64,000 nucleotides of DNA from JAGTVG01 sp965365275 (GTDB lineage Bacteria > Bacteroidota > Bacteroidia > Cytophagales > Cyclobacteriaceae): assembly GCA_965365275.1 (NCBI GenBank), contig CBDUBA010000002.1, forward strand, positions 1-64,000, given 5' to 3'. The position numbers were made by a program, and so were the translations under genes. A model generated the notes under the pieces. That model worked only from the letters and a program-made list of their open reading frames with translations. It did not search any database and had not been told where the DNA came from. Positions within the stretch are counted from its first letter, which is position 1, and the number at the start of each line of letters is the position of its first letter. Positions 45,634 to 55,300 of this stretch are shown in pieces.

Positions 45634-46470
45634 ATGCGGAAGCACAGGATTATACTCATATTATCATCACTGGTTTTAATTGTTGTTCTATACTTGCTGC
45701 CAAGGGTAGTTATAGACAATGAGCCGGACAAAACTATTGAAAATTCTTCTTCTGATCAGGAGGTAAATGGAACTGATGAAGCCAGCAGTGAGATCCTTAA
45801 TTTACATTCCGTTGAGATAACAGATGAGGATAACATTAAAATAGATAAATTTAGAACCGAGATTGATTCTGAGGGAACTGACCGTCTTGCAGTAGCAGAT
45901 TCTTTATCAAGGATATATTCATCCTACAATCAATTTGACAGTGCAGCCAAGTACTTTGAGATAATTGCTGAAATAAAACCCGATCCTGTTGAATTTGAGA
46001 AAACCGGGAATGCCTATTATGATGCCCTGGGATTTGCCATGGATAGGGAGATAGCAAATTTCTATAGTGATAAGGCAAGATATTATTTTGAGCAAGTGTT
46101 GAAGGATGATCCATCCAGGCTGGATATTAAGAATAAACTGGCCATGACCTATATATCTTCTTCAAATCCCATGCAGGGAATTACATTGCTCCGGGAGATA
46201 TTAGAGGCAGATCCTGAGAATGAAAATGGCCTTTTTAATATGGGGATTTTAGCAATTCAGTCAGGACAATACGAAAGAGCTAGTGAAAGATTTAAAAATC
46301 TAGTATCTTTGTACCCTCAAAATCTTCAGGCTCAGTTTTATTTAGGCTTGTGTTATTTTGAATTAAGTGAAAAAGATAATGCAAGAAGGCAGTTTGAACT
46401 AGTAAAAAGTATGGAAAGTGATCCGGCGGTTTTGGCAACAATAGATGGATATCTAAAGGAATTGAACTAA
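45634..46470 (+). CDS. membrane-anchored tetratricopeptide-repeat protein
   Basis: A 278-aa protein with an N-terminal membrane anchor (about residues 5-23), an acidic low-complexity spacer (about 30-60) and at least three TPR units (YNQFDSAAKYFEIIAEIKPD, ARYYFEQVLKDDPSRLDIKN, NGLFNMGILAIQSGQYERASERFKN). It is a scaffold type of unknown partner, exposed outside the inner membrane. A G-rich AGGGGAG sequence precedes the ATG. The position between HU and RNase G is conserved in Bacteroidota. Confidence 0.85.
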   Translation: MRKHRIILILSSLVLIVVLYLLPRVVIDNEPDKTIENSSSDQEVNGTDEASSEILNLHSVEITDEDNIKIDKFRTEIDSEGTDRLAVADSLSRIYSSYNQFDSAAKYFEIIAEIKPDPVEFEKTGNAYYDALGFAMDREIANFYSDKARYYFEQVLKDDPSRLDIKNKLAMTYISSSNPMQGITLLREILEADPENENGLFNMGILAIQSGQYERASERFKNLVSLYPQNLQAQFYLGLCYFELSEKDNARRQFELVKSMESDPAVLATIDGYLKELN

Positions 46471-46502
46471 TAATATTATTTATATTTTAAAAATATTTAT
46501 TT

Positions 46503-46592
46503 ATGCCTTGCGGTAAAAAAAGAAAACGACATAAAATAGCGACGCACAAAAGAAAGAAGCGTCTGAGAAAAAACAGACATAAGAAGAAATAA
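46503..46592 (+). CDS. 29-aa AURKAIP1/COX24-like basic mini-protein
   Basis: A 29-codon ORF, ATG to TAA, giving MPCGKKRKRHKIATHKRK followed by KRLRKNRHKKK; 19 of 29 residues are Lys, Arg or His. The pattern KKRKRHK...THKRKKRLRKNRH matches the AURKAIP1/COX24 (mS38) domain, which in mitochondria is a small-subunit ribosomal protein bound to rRNA. It sits between the TPR gene and RNase G. A role on the ribosome in this bacterium is inferred from the domain and the basic charge. Confidence 0.85.
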   Translation: MPCGKKRKRHKIATHKRKKRLRKNRHKKK

Positions 46593-46650
46593 TTAAATTA
46601 GATCTTCTTCGATATCATATTTAATAAGGGACAAAAATATAGACAATACC

Positions 46651-48207
46651 TTGAATAATAATCTAATCGTTAATGCAACGCAACAAGGATGTCGGATAGC
46701 CCTGGTAAAAAATAAGGATCTTGTAGAATTTCATTACGAAGAAGAATCTAGACGATTTAAAGTAGGAGACATTTATCTGGGAATAGTAAAAAAAGTAGTT
46801 CCCGGATTAAATGCAGCATTTATTGATATAGGATTTGACAAAGATGCATTCCTGCATTATCTGGATCTGGGGCCACAGGTAAGTTCATTGAAAAAGTTTA
46901 CACACTTTGCACTTACCAGGAAAAACACTTCTTCTAAACTTGCTCAATTCAGGCTTGAGCCTGATATTGAAAAAACAGGCAAGATCACTCAGGTTTTGAC
47001 AAAAAACCAACAGGTCTTAGTACAAGTTGTAAAAGAACCGATCTCCACAAAGGGGCCAAGACTTTCATGTGAAATTTCTCTGGCCGGCAGGTATCTTGTG
47101 CTTGTACCATTCTCCAATGTTGTAAGTATATCCAAAAAGATTGCCAACGCTGATGAACGAAACCGTTTATCTCGTTTGATCAATAGCATCAGACCTAAAA
47201 ACTTTGGTTTGATTATCAGAACTGTAGCCGAGGGTAGAGATGTTGCTGAGTTGGACAGTGATCTAAATAACCTCATGAAAAGCTGGTCTAATGGGGTGAG
47301 AAACCTAAAACATGCGAGGCCAAAAGCCAAAATAATTGGTGAAGTGGGCAGAGTTTCTTCCATTCTAAGGGATATGCTTAATGAATCCTTTGATATGATC
47401 AGCGTTGATAGTAAACCCATCTATGACGAGGTAAAAACATATATAAAACAGATCGCGCCGGACAAAGAAAAAATACTCAAACTCTATAATGGTAAATCCA
47501 AGATATTCGAGCAGTTTGGAATTGAAAAACAATTAAAGACATTATTCGGACCTACCGTAAGTCTTCCCGGAGGGGGTTATATAGTGATCGACCATACTGA
47601 AGCCTTGCATGTTATTGATGTGAATAGTGGAAACAAATCCAATTCCGAAAGGAATCAGGAAACCACTGCATTGAATGTGAATATGGAAGCTGCTAAAGAG
47701 ATAGCCCGGCAGTTGCGGCTTCGGGATATGGGTGGGATTATTGTGATCGACTTCATTGATATGCGCAATGCTGAAAATAAGAAAAAGATATTTTCAGCGA
47801 TGAAGGAGGAAATGAAACTTGACAGATCAAAATTCACCATATTACCATTGTCAAAATTTGGCCTTATGCAAATAACCAGGCAGCGTGTACGGCCTGAACT
47901 AAGTATGCCAGTACAGGAAAGTTGTCCTACATGCAATGGAACCGGGAAAGTATCTGCTACCATTCTTGTTTCAGATAATATTGAAAAAAATCTTGATTTT
48001 ATTTTATCCAAGCAAAATGAAAAAAAATTAACCTTGGCCGTTCATCCGTATCTATATGCCTATTTCAAACAGGGCTTTTTCTCTATCCGCATGAAATGGT
48101 TTTATAAATATCACAAATGGGTGAATCTGGAAATGGATTCATCACTCGGAATCGCAGATTTCAGATTTCTAAACGGGATGGGCGAGGAAATAGAGATCGG
48201 ATTATAA
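46651..48207 (+). CDS. rng: ribonuclease G/E family endoribonuclease
   Basis: A 518-aa RNase G-like enzyme for 5' end-dependent cleavage of rRNA precursors and mRNA. The S1 domain is GDIYLGIVKKVVPGLNAAFIDIGF, the catalytic core has ALHVIDVNSGN and GGIIVIDFIDMRN, and the zinc-link motif is CPTCNGTGK. It lacks the long C-terminal scaffold of RNase E. The start is TTG at 46651; the N-terminus NNNLIVNATQQGCRIALV fits the family. Confidence 0.95.
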   Translation: MNNNLIVNATQQGCRIALVKNKDLVEFHYEEESRRFKVGDIYLGIVKKVVPGLNAAFIDIGFDKDAFLHYLDLGPQVSSLKKFTHFALTRKNTSSKLAQFRLEPDIEKTGKITQVLTKNQQVLVQVVKEPISTKGPRLSCEISLAGRYLVLVPFSNVVSISKKIANADERNRLSRLINSIRPKNFGLIIRTVAEGRDVAELDSDLNNLMKSWSNGVRNLKHARPKAKIIGEVGRVSSILRDMLNESFDMISVDSKPIYDEVKTYIKQIAPDKEKILKLYNGKSKIFEQFGIEKQLKTLFGPTVSLPGGGYIVIDHTEALHVIDVNSGNKSNSERNQETTALNVNMEAAKEIARQLRLRDMGGIIVIDFIDMRNAENKKKIFSAMKEEMKLDRSKFTILPLSKFGLMQITRQRVRPELSMPVQESCPTCNGTGKVSATILVSDNIEKNLDFILSKQNEKKLTLAVHPYLYAYFKQGFFSIRMKWFYKYHKWVNLEMDSSLGIADFRFLNGMGEEIEIGL

Positions 48208-48216
48208 TTCTCTGAC

Positions 48217-49293
48217 ATGACAGATAAGTTAGAAGCTATAAAGAACAGATTCATTGAAGTTGGTGAAATGCTGGTTCAGCCCGACATCATGTCTGACATG
48301 AAGAATTATTCCAAATTAAGCAAGGAATACAAGGATTTGGAAAAGATTGTGAATAAGTATGATGAATATCAAAAGGTCCTTAATGATATTGAAAGTGCGA
48401 AAACCTTGCTAGAAACAGAAAAAGATCCTGAATTCAGGAATATGGCAAAGGCTGAACTCGATGAACTCAATCCCGAAAAGGTTAATATTGAAGAAGAGCT
48501 TAAGCAACTGCTTATCCCAAAAGATCCCAATGACAGTAAAAATGCCATACTGGAGATCCGGGCTGGGACTGGCGGTGATGAAGCGGCCATCTTTGCCGGT
48601 GATTTATTCAGGATGTATCAGCGATTCTGCGAAAGAATGAAATGGAAATTGAACCTCCTTGATTTAACAGATGGTACTTCCGGTGGATATAAGGAAATAA
48701 TATGTACTGTTTCAGGTGAGGATGTTTACGGGAAACTAAAATTTGAATCAGGGGTTCACAGGGTTCAAAGGGTACCAACAACTGAGACTCAGGGACGTGT
48801 ACATACCTCTGCAGCAAGCGTGGCAGTATTGCCGGAAATGGAAGATGTGGAGGTTGAAATAGACATGAATGATGTCAGAAAGGATACATTTTGCTCATCC
48901 GGCCCTGGCGGACAATCAGTTAACACCACATATTCAGCAATCCGGTTAACTCATATCCCCTCAGGTATTGTTGTATCCTGCCAGGACGAGAAATCTCAGT
49001 TAAAGAATCTTGATAAAGCTTTAAAAGTATTGAGATCAAGATTATATGAAATGGAACTCAAAAAGCACAATGAGAAGATAGGGGAAAAGAGAAAATCGAT
49101 GGTTGGAAGTGGGGACAGATCTGATAAGATACGGACATATAATTTTCCCCAAAGCCGGGTTACTGATCATAGAATAAATTATTCCGTTTATAACCTCCAA
49201 TCTGTGATGGATGGTGATATTGAAGATTTTATTGAGAAGTTAAGAATTGCAGAGAATGCCGAAAGGCTGAAAGAGGGACAGTCTGAAAATTAG
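48217..49293 (+). CDS. prfA: peptide chain release factor 1
   Basis: A 358-aa RF1 that terminates at UAA and UAG. The stop-codon-reading PxT motif appears as VPTTETQGR (usually PAT or PVT), and the peptidyl hydrolysis motif is GPGGQSVN. The length and the segment RAGTGGDEAAIFAGDLFRMY are normal. It starts 9 nt after the RNase gene. Confidence 0.97.
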   Translation: MTDKLEAIKNRFIEVGEMLVQPDIMSDMKNYSKLSKEYKDLEKIVNKYDEYQKVLNDIESAKTLLETEKDPEFRNMAKAELDELNPEKVNIEEELKQLLIPKDPNDSKNAILEIRAGTGGDEAAIFAGDLFRMYQRFCERMKWKLNLLDLTDGTSGGYKEIICTVSGEDVYGKLKFESGVHRVQRVPTTETQGRVHTSAASVAVLPEMEDVEVEIDMNDVRKDTFCSSGPGGQSVNTTYSAIRLTHIPSGIVVSCQDEKSQLKNLDKALKVLRSRLYEMELKKHNEKIGEKRKSMVGSGDRSDKIRTYNFPQSRVTDHRINYSVYNLQSVMDGDIEDFIEKLRIAENAERLKEGQSEN

Positions 49294-49295
49294 GT

Positions 49296-50687
49296 TTGAA
49301 AGCCAGTTATATATTTTATCTGACCATATTTTCATTCATTCTGCTATCCTGTGTGAATGATGATGAAGTCATTTCTGAAAATCCCGGATATCAACTAAGC
49401 TTTTCAACGGACACAGTTACTTTCGATACCGTATTTACCTCTCTTGGTAGTGTAACCAAGCGATTCATTGTACGCAACCAGAATCCAAATGCACTCATTA
49501 TTGATAATATATTTGTAGGTAAGGGGGATGAATCGCCTTATTCGATAACCGTTTCAGGATATGAATCGAATAAGGTTGAAAATCAGCAAATTCTGGGTAA
49601 TGATAGTTTATTGGTTCTGGTAACCGTAAAAATTGATCCTTCAGATGAATTTCTTCCATTTATAGTCAGAGATTCTGTGGTATTCATTACGAATGGTAAT
49701 GTTCAGGATGTTAAACTCCAGAGTTGGGGCCAGAACGCGAATTTTCTTGGAAATACAGTCCTTGAATGTGACGCTCAATGGTCTTCAGATTTGCCTTATT
49801 TTCTGTACGGATCAATTTTAATCGATTCCTTGTGCACCTTACAAATTGAGAAGAACGTCCATGTGTTCTCCGCTTTTGAAACCTATATTTTCGTGAAGGG
49901 CTCTGTACGGATCAAAGGGGAACGGGATGCCAGGGTGGTTTTGAGAAATGAACGGCTTGAACCTGAATATGAGAATATTCCTGGTCAATGGGGCGGTTTC
50001 ATTTTTCTTGAAGGAAGTAAAAATAACCTTTTTGAATATACCGATATCAGAAATGTTCAATACGGTATTCGATTAGGGACACCTGATGCTGATTCAATTC
50101 CTGACATTATTTTGAAAAATGTTCGGATCGAAAATTCTGCAGTCGCTGGTATTGCAGCCTTCAATTCAGATCTCCTGGCTGAGAATACACTGATCAATAC
50201 TTCAACCGGCTACGTGGCAGGTAACTTTGCAGGCGGTTATTACACTTACAATCATTGCACTTTAGCTAATTTTCCAGTTGCTTTCTTCAGTGGTGATGCA
50301 GCCTACATTGTCACAGATAACCTGGACCTGGAAGATGGCTCTAATTTATATAATCCATTGAACATTTCCTTATCAAATACTATTGTATGGGGTGACATCG
50401 AGGAGGAAATTATATTGAATCTGTCACAGCCTGATCAATCACGTATTCAGACCGGGAACAGTATTTTAAAAACCTCGTTAGATATCTTTGAAGGGGATGG
50501 AACTTTTTTAAGCACAGATACAGATTTTATGCAGTTCAAGGATGCATATAATTATGATTATACACCTGATTCATTATCTCCTGCCATAGATAATGCTTTG
50601 GGTTCAGAAATGGAGTATGATCTTTTTGGATTGCCAAGGGATTCCATACCCGACATTGGAGCCATAGAATATTTAGAGAAATATTGA
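49296..50687 (+). CDS. right-handed beta-helix lipoprotein
   Basis: A 463-aa lipoprotein with lipobox LLSC (about residue 18). The N-terminal part (about 30-150) looks like an Ig-like fold (STDTVTFDTVFTSLGSVTKRFIVRNQNPNALIIDNI). The rest reads as parallel beta-helix rungs (NLFEYTDIRNVQYGIRLG, LKNVRIENSAVAGIAAFNSDLLAENTLI). The end, ALGSEMEYDLFGLPRDSIPDIGAIEY, is typical of secreted Bacteroidota proteins of this class. Start TTG at 49296, 2 nt after prfA. The ligand is unknown. Confidence 0.8.
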   Translation: MKASYIFYLTIFSFILLSCVNDDEVISENPGYQLSFSTDTVTFDTVFTSLGSVTKRFIVRNQNPNALIIDNIFVGKGDESPYSITVSGYESNKVENQQILGNDSLLVLVTVKIDPSDEFLPFIVRDSVVFITNGNVQDVKLQSWGQNANFLGNTVLECDAQWSSDLPYFLYGSILIDSLCTLQIEKNVHVFSAFETYIFVKGSVRIKGERDARVVLRNERLEPEYENIPGQWGGFIFLEGSKNNLFEYTDIRNVQYGIRLGTPDADSIPDIILKNVRIENSAVAGIAAFNSDLLAENTLINTSTGYVAGNFAGGYYTYNHCTLANFPVAFFSGDAAYIVTDNLDLEDGSNLYNPLNISLSNTIVWGDIEEEIILNLSQPDQSRIQTGNSILKTSLDIFEGDGTFLSTDTDFMQFKDAYNYDYTPDSLSPAIDNALGSEMEYDLFGLPRDSIPDIGAIEYLEKY

Positions 50688-50688
50688 T

Positions 50689-51111
50689 ATGAAGTTTTTT
50701 CAAAAGGAAATGATCCTCCCAAGATACAGACGGGGATTTCACCTGATCACTGATCAAATACGGGATGAATTCAGTGATATAAAAAGCATAGACATTGGAA
50801 TTTTGCACATCCTCGTCAAGCATACCTCTGCTGGAATAACCATTAACGAAAATGCTGATCCAACTGTTCGGCAGGATTTTGAGAGTCATTTTAACAAATC
50901 TGTTCCTGAAAATGCTCCATATTATCGTCATAATTATGAGGGATCGGACGATATGCCTGCTCATATCAAAACATCAATTATTGGTAATGAAATAAATATT
51001 CCAATTACAAAGGGAAAGTTAAACCTGGGAACCTGGCAGGGAATATACTTCTGTGAGTTCAGGAATTACGGGATCAATCGTCATATCGTGCTAACAGCTT
51101 ATGGGGAATAG
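50689..51111 (+). CDS. YjbQ/UPF0047 family protein
   Basis: A 140-aa member of the YjbQ family. It has the conserved segments HTSAGITINENADPTVRQDF, YRHNYEGSDDMPAHIK and NLGTWQGIYFCEFRNYG. Some members have weak thiamine-phosphate synthase activity; the true role is not settled. The ATG follows the beta-helix gene stop by 1 nt, so translation is likely coupled. Confidence 0.9.
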   Translation: MKFFQKEMILPRYRRGFHLITDQIRDEFSDIKSIDIGILHILVKHTSAGITINENADPTVRQDFESHFNKSVPENAPYYRHNYEGSDDMPAHIKTSIIGNEINIPITKGKLNLGTWQGIYFCEFRNYGINRHIVLTAYGE

Positions 51112-51214
51112 TTACTTTCTTAAGTGATAATTCTGCATGACTATTGACCGGGATATATATCCGTCCATCAGCTCAAACTTTGAATGAATCTTCTGAGTCA
51201 GAATAATAAATGTA

Positions 51215-54046
51215 TCAGTTTTGAAGCTTTGACTTTAAATATTGAGTTGTATACCCGGTATTTTGTTTGACAAGTTCCTCAGGAGTGCCTTCGAATACAA
51301 TATGTCCTCCATTCTTATCGCCACCTTCAGGGCCAAGGTCAATGATCCAGTCAGCAGATTTAATAATCTCCATGTTGTGTTCGATCATTATCACAGAATT
51401 CCCCTGATTGATCAGGCTCTGGACTGACTTCAATAGTTTATTAATATCATGAAAATGCAGACCTGTCGTTGGCTCATCGAATATGAATAAAATATGATCA
51501 TGTGAAGTAGTTTTTCCTTTACCGAGAAAATACGCAAGCTTCACACGCTGTGCTTCGCCACCACTCAGAGAATTCGATGATTGACCCAATCTGATATATC
51601 CCAATCCAACTTCCTGTAATGGTTTCAGACGATTGACAACAGCAGTATCCTTTTCAAAAAAATCAATTGCTTCATCAACCGTCAGGTTAAGCACCTCCTG
51701 AATATTCTTCCCTTTGTACTGTACATTGAGAATCTCATTTTTAAATCTGCTTCCTTTACAACTGTCACAGGTAAGGTAAATATCGGCCATAAATTGCATT
51801 TCTATTTTGATAATTCCCTCTCCCTGGCAGGTTTCACATCTTCCTCCATCCACATTAAATGAGAAATGGGAAGGCTTATATCCTCGCTGTACTGACAGCT
51901 GTTGTTCTGAAAATAACTTACGTATGGCATCATAAGCTTTAACATAGGTAACAGGATTGGAGCGCGAAGATTTTCCGATAGGATTTTGATCGATATATTC
52001 AACCTGCAGTATTTTATCAACAGAACCTTCAAGCCTATCGAATTTTCCAATTGAATCAGACATAAGGCCAAGCCTCTTAGCCAAAGCAGGAAATAAAATA
52101 TTTTTAACCAGCGTAGATTTTCCTGAACCACTGACACCTGTGATAACTGTTAGAATGCCGAGCGGGATATTTACATTAATATTCTTAAGATTATTTTCCC
52201 GTGCACCCAGAATTTCAATATGTTCCTTCCAGGATCTTCTCCTGGGTGGTATTGGGACTGTATCAAGATGATTTAAATATCTCGCGGTATAAGATGTTGA
52301 ATTGTTACGGATTTGGGATTGAGAGCCCTGAAAAACCAACTCACCACCGTGAGAACCAGCGCCCGGTCCGATATCAATTATCTGATCAGCATTTAGCATA
52401 ATCTCTTCCTCATGTTCAACAACAATAACCGTATTGCCAAGATCCCTGAGGGATTTAAGTACCTCTATTAGTCTATTGGTATCACGCGGGTGGAGGCCTA
52501 TGCTGGGTTCATCCAATATATACATGGAACCAACCAGCGCACTCCCAAGGGATGTCGCCAATCTGATCCTTTGATATTCCCCTCCTGAAAGGGATGAGGT
52601 AAGACGGTTTAAAGTCAGATATCCTAGTCCCACTAAATTAAGGTAATTAAGGCGGCTTTTAATTTCTGTTAATAGCTGTTTGCTTATTTTTTCTTCAATC
52701 CCATCAATTTTAAGATTATTAAAAAATGAAACAGAATCGCTAACAGGCATTAAAACTAGATCTGAAATAGACCTGTTATTTATTTTAACATAATCTGCAT
52801 CTTCCCTTAAGCGTGTTCCTCTGCATTTAGGACAGATTGTACGTCCCCTGTAACGGCTTAATAAAACTCTATACTGTATTTTATGAGTCTTTGAACCGAT
52901 GTAATCGAAGAATTGATGGATCCCTTTAAAATACTTGTTCCCGTTCCAAAGTATTTCATAATCTTCCTGATTCAATTCATTTACAGGCCTGTGAATTGGA
53001 AAATTGAATTCCAAAGCGTTATCCAATAATCTGCGAAGCCATTTTTTCATTGTTTCGGAACGCCATGGAACAATAGCGCCCTCATAAACGGACAGGCTTT
53101 TATCTGGAATTACAAGGTCTTCATCAATACCCAAAATTTTGCCAAAACCCTCACATTTTTTGCATGCACCATATGGATTATTGAAACTGAATAAATTGAC
53201 ACTAGGTTCTTCAAACGTTATCCCATCAAGCTCAAACCGATCGCTGAACGCTCTTATTCTTTCCCCGTTTACATCCACGATGCAAGATCCATGTCCCTCG
53301 AAAAATGCTGTTTGAATGGAATCAGCAATTCTATACTGATTATCTTCATCATTATGGATTACTGATGTACGGTCAATCAATATCTGGACATCTTCAACAT
53401 CAACATACTTATCCAATTCTAATAATGCGTCTTCAACGAGAATTACATCCTTACCAATTCTGATACGTGAAAAACCCTTACTTAAAAGAATATTTAATTC
53501 TTGTTCAAGTGTTCTATCAGGATTTATATGCAAGGGGGCGAAGATCATTATTTTATCACCTTCCTCGAAAGAGTATATCCAATCCACCACGGAGGTAACG
53601 GTATCTCTTTTTACTTCCTGATGGCTGATAGGAGAATAAGTCTTTCCAATCCTGGCAAATAATAATTTAAGATAATCATATATCTCTGTGGTAGTCCCTA
53701 CGGTAGATCTTGGATTTTTTGTGTTCGCTTTCTGTTCAATGGCAATTGCTGGAGACACACCCTGTATGAAGTCGACATCAGGTTTTTCCATCCGGCCAAG
53801 AAATTGTCTTGCATATGAACTCAGACTTTCCACGTACATTCTTTGTCCCTCGGCAAACAATGTATCAAAAGCCAGGGAAGACTTTCCTGATCCGGACAAT
53901 CCGGTAATCACGATCAGCTTATTTCGAGGGATGGCAACATTTAGGTTTTTTAAATTATTAACCCTTGCTCCTTTAATAATGATATACTCTTTTGGATCCA
54001 ATTTATCCAATTCAAGCTGTTCTTCGGTGGCCTTTATTTCGTGCAT
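51215..54046 (-). CDS. uvrA: excinuclease ABC subunit A
   Basis: A 943-aa damage sensor of nucleotide-excision repair. Two ABC modules carry Walker A motifs (GLSGSGKSS and GVSGSGKST), signatures SLSGGEYQR and SLSGGEAQR, and zinc motifs such as CETCQGEG...CDSCKG and CPKCRG. The length is normal. The ATG at 54046 follows its predicted -7 box by only 7 nt. Confidence 0.97.
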   Translation of the reverse strand: MHEIKATEEQLELDKLDPKEYIIIKGARVNNLKNLNVAIPRNKLIVITGLSGSGKSSLAFDTLFAEGQRMYVESLSSYARQFLGRMEKPDVDFIQGVSPAIAIEQKANTKNPRSTVGTTTEIYDYLKLLFARIGKTYSPISHQEVKRDTVTSVVDWIYSFEEGDKIMIFAPLHINPDRTLEQELNILLSKGFSRIRIGKDVILVEDALLELDKYVDVEDVQILIDRTSVIHNDEDNQYRIADSIQTAFFEGHGSCIVDVNGERIRAFSDRFELDGITFEEPSVNLFSFNNPYGACKKCEGFGKILGIDEDLVIPDKSLSVYEGAIVPWRSETMKKWLRRLLDNALEFNFPIHRPVNELNQEDYEILWNGNKYFKGIHQFFDYIGSKTHKIQYRVLLSRYRGRTICPKCRGTRLREDADYVKINNRSISDLVLMPVSDSVSFFNNLKIDGIEEKISKQLLTEIKSRLNYLNLVGLGYLTLNRLTSSLSGGEYQRIRLATSLGSALVGSMYILDEPSIGLHPRDTNRLIEVLKSLRDLGNTVIVVEHEEEIMLNADQIIDIGPGAGSHGGELVFQGSQSQIRNNSTSYTARYLNHLDTVPIPPRRRSWKEHIEILGARENNLKNINVNIPLGILTVITGVSGSGKSTLVKNILFPALAKRLGLMSDSIGKFDRLEGSVDKILQVEYIDQNPIGKSSRSNPVTYVKAYDAIRKLFSEQQLSVQRGYKPSHFSFNVDGGRCETCQGEGIIKIEMQFMADIYLTCDSCKGSRFKNEILNVQYKGKNIQEVLNLTVDEAIDFFEKDTAVVNRLKPLQEVGLGYIRLGQSSNSLSGGEAQRVKLAYFLGKGKTTSHDHILFIFDEPTTGLHFHDINKLLKSVQSLINQGNSVIMIEHNMEIIKSADWIIDLGPEGGDKNGGHIVFEGTPEELVKQNTGYTTQYLKSKLQN

Positions 54047-54053
54047 GGAATAG

Positions 54054-54086
54054 CAAAGATAATATTAGCAACTCTCATATCTGCAA
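54054..54086 (-). promoter_or_regulatory. predicted promoter of uvrA
   Basis: Minus-strand TATCTTTG at 54061-54054 with TTG at 54086-54084, spacer 22 nt. The box ends 7 nt before the uvrA ATG, so the transcript should have almost no leader. I found no LexA-like palindrome here. Confidence 0.5.
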
Positions 54087-54482
54087 TTTGTTCCGAAGAG
54101 ATTGTAATATTCCAAAAATGGGAATTTTGATTTTTTCTGGGAATATTAAAAAAATATTTTTCTGTGAAATTTTTGTATTTAACCTGGAATTTTGGGCTTT
54201 TTAACACAAAATTTTCAGTAAATATTAATACATAAATAATTGAATATCAATAAGTTAATACCATTATGTTTAAAGTATATATTTAAAATTGTACTATTTT
54301 TAAATGATTTTGGAATAAATGTTGTTTTGCAGTTAATCAAACGCATGTAAGAAATTTTAAAAATATTGTTGTTTTATAAAATCATATTATATACTTTGGC
54401 AGTCCCAATGAAAAATAATTGTTAAACCTTAAACAGAATACAATATGATATAAACCTCTACGTTTACTAATTGAGATACATA
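54062..54482. other. AT-rich intergenic region between uvrA and the sigma-factor gene
   Basis: Holds the uvrA -33 element at one end and a possible sigma-gene promoter at the other (TTG 54369-54371, TATACTTTG 54390-54398, spacer 18 nt; one base longer than the consensus box). No ORF or strong repeat is visible between them. Confidence 0.35.
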
Positions 54483-55082
54483 ATGAATAGGAACGAGGTA
54501 AGTGACAAAAAATTAGTTTCAGCGTACATTAAAGGTAACGAAGAGGCTTTTGAACTATTGGTTGAAAGACACAAAAATAGGGTTTTTACAACAATTAATC
54601 TGATCGTCAGAGATAACTACTTGGCTGAGGATCTTTTACAAGAAACTTTCATTAAAGCAATCAAAACCATTAAATCCGGAAGGTATAATGAGGAGGGTAA
54701 ATTTTTACCCTGGATATTGCGAATAGCCCATAACCTGGCTATTGACTATTTCAGGAGGGATAAAAGATATCCCACGATGGTTCTTGAAGATGGAAGTTCA
54801 GTCTTTAATAATCTGGATTTCTCCGAAGATTCTTATGAATCTTTACAAATACAAAAGGATACACATGATCGCCTTAAGCAATTCATTGAAGAATTGCCCC
54901 TTGTCCAGAGGGAAGTACTCGTAATGAGGCATTATATGAATATGAGTTTTAAAGAAATCGCAGAAGTGTCAGGTGTCAGTATCAATACAGCTCTTGGAAG
55001 AATGAGATATGCACTGATCAATCTGCGTAAAAAGATTACTGTTAATCGGTCTGCCTATGACAAAAACCTTTACCCGAAATGA
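54483..55082 (+). CDS. ECF-type RNA polymerase sigma factor
   Basis: A 199-aa sigma-70 family protein with region 2 (NEEAFELLVERHKNRVF, DNYLAEDLLQETFIKA, WILRIAHNLAIDYFRR) and region 4 (LPLVQREVLVMRHYMNMSFKEIAEVSGVSINTALGRMRYALINL), and little between them. It directs RNA polymerase to a specific gene set; the regulon is unknown. ATG 54483 is chosen over an upstream TTG. Its last 26 nt overlap the next gene, a putative anti-sigma factor. Confidence 0.92.
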   Translation: MNRNEVSDKKLVSAYIKGNEEAFELLVERHKNRVFTTINLIVRDNYLAEDLLQETFIKAIKTIKSGRYNEEGKFLPWILRIAHNLAIDYFRRDKRYPTMVLEDGSSVFNNLDFSEDSYESLQIQKDTHDRLKQFIEELPLVQREVLVMRHYMNMSFKEIAEVSGVSINTALGRMRYALINLRKKITVNRSAYDKNLYPK

Positions 55083-55290
55083 TCTGATAAGATATATCTA
55101 TCAGGAAACAACTGAACGCGAAAAACAAGAAATCGAACAGAAATTATTGTTAGATAATAAATTGTTTGAAGAGTATAAGAATCTTGCTGAAGTAAGCATG
55201 GAATTGGACAGAGTAGATTTAAGTCCATCAGAAAAAACGATAAATAAAATCTTAAATTTTTCAAAATCTATAAATTTGCATTCAGCGTAG
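55057..55290 (+). CDS. small putative anti-sigma factor
   Basis: A 77-aa protein, not matched to a family with certainty. Its sequence (MTKTFTRNDLIRYIYQET, then TEREKQEIEQKLLLDNKLFEEYKNLAE) looks like the N-terminal helical part of anti-sigma factors, but there are no zinc-binding His or Cys residues and no membrane helix. It overlaps the sigma gene by 26 nt, so the two are translated together. It may hold the sigma factor inactive or assist it; this is inference from position and size. Confidence 0.65.
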   Translation: MTKTFTRNDLIRYIYQETTEREKQEIEQKLLLDNKLFEEYKNLAEVSMELDRVDLSPSEKTINKILNFSKSINLHSA

Positions 55291-55300
55291 ATTAGAACGA

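Noticed and set aside
45363..45731. ORF of 122 codons opposite HU and the TPR gene start
   Set aside because: Spans two well-supported genes on the other strand; low-complexity Leu/Ser runs.
54047..54200. LexA-type operator before uvrA
   Set aside because: No convincing palindrome found near the promoter.
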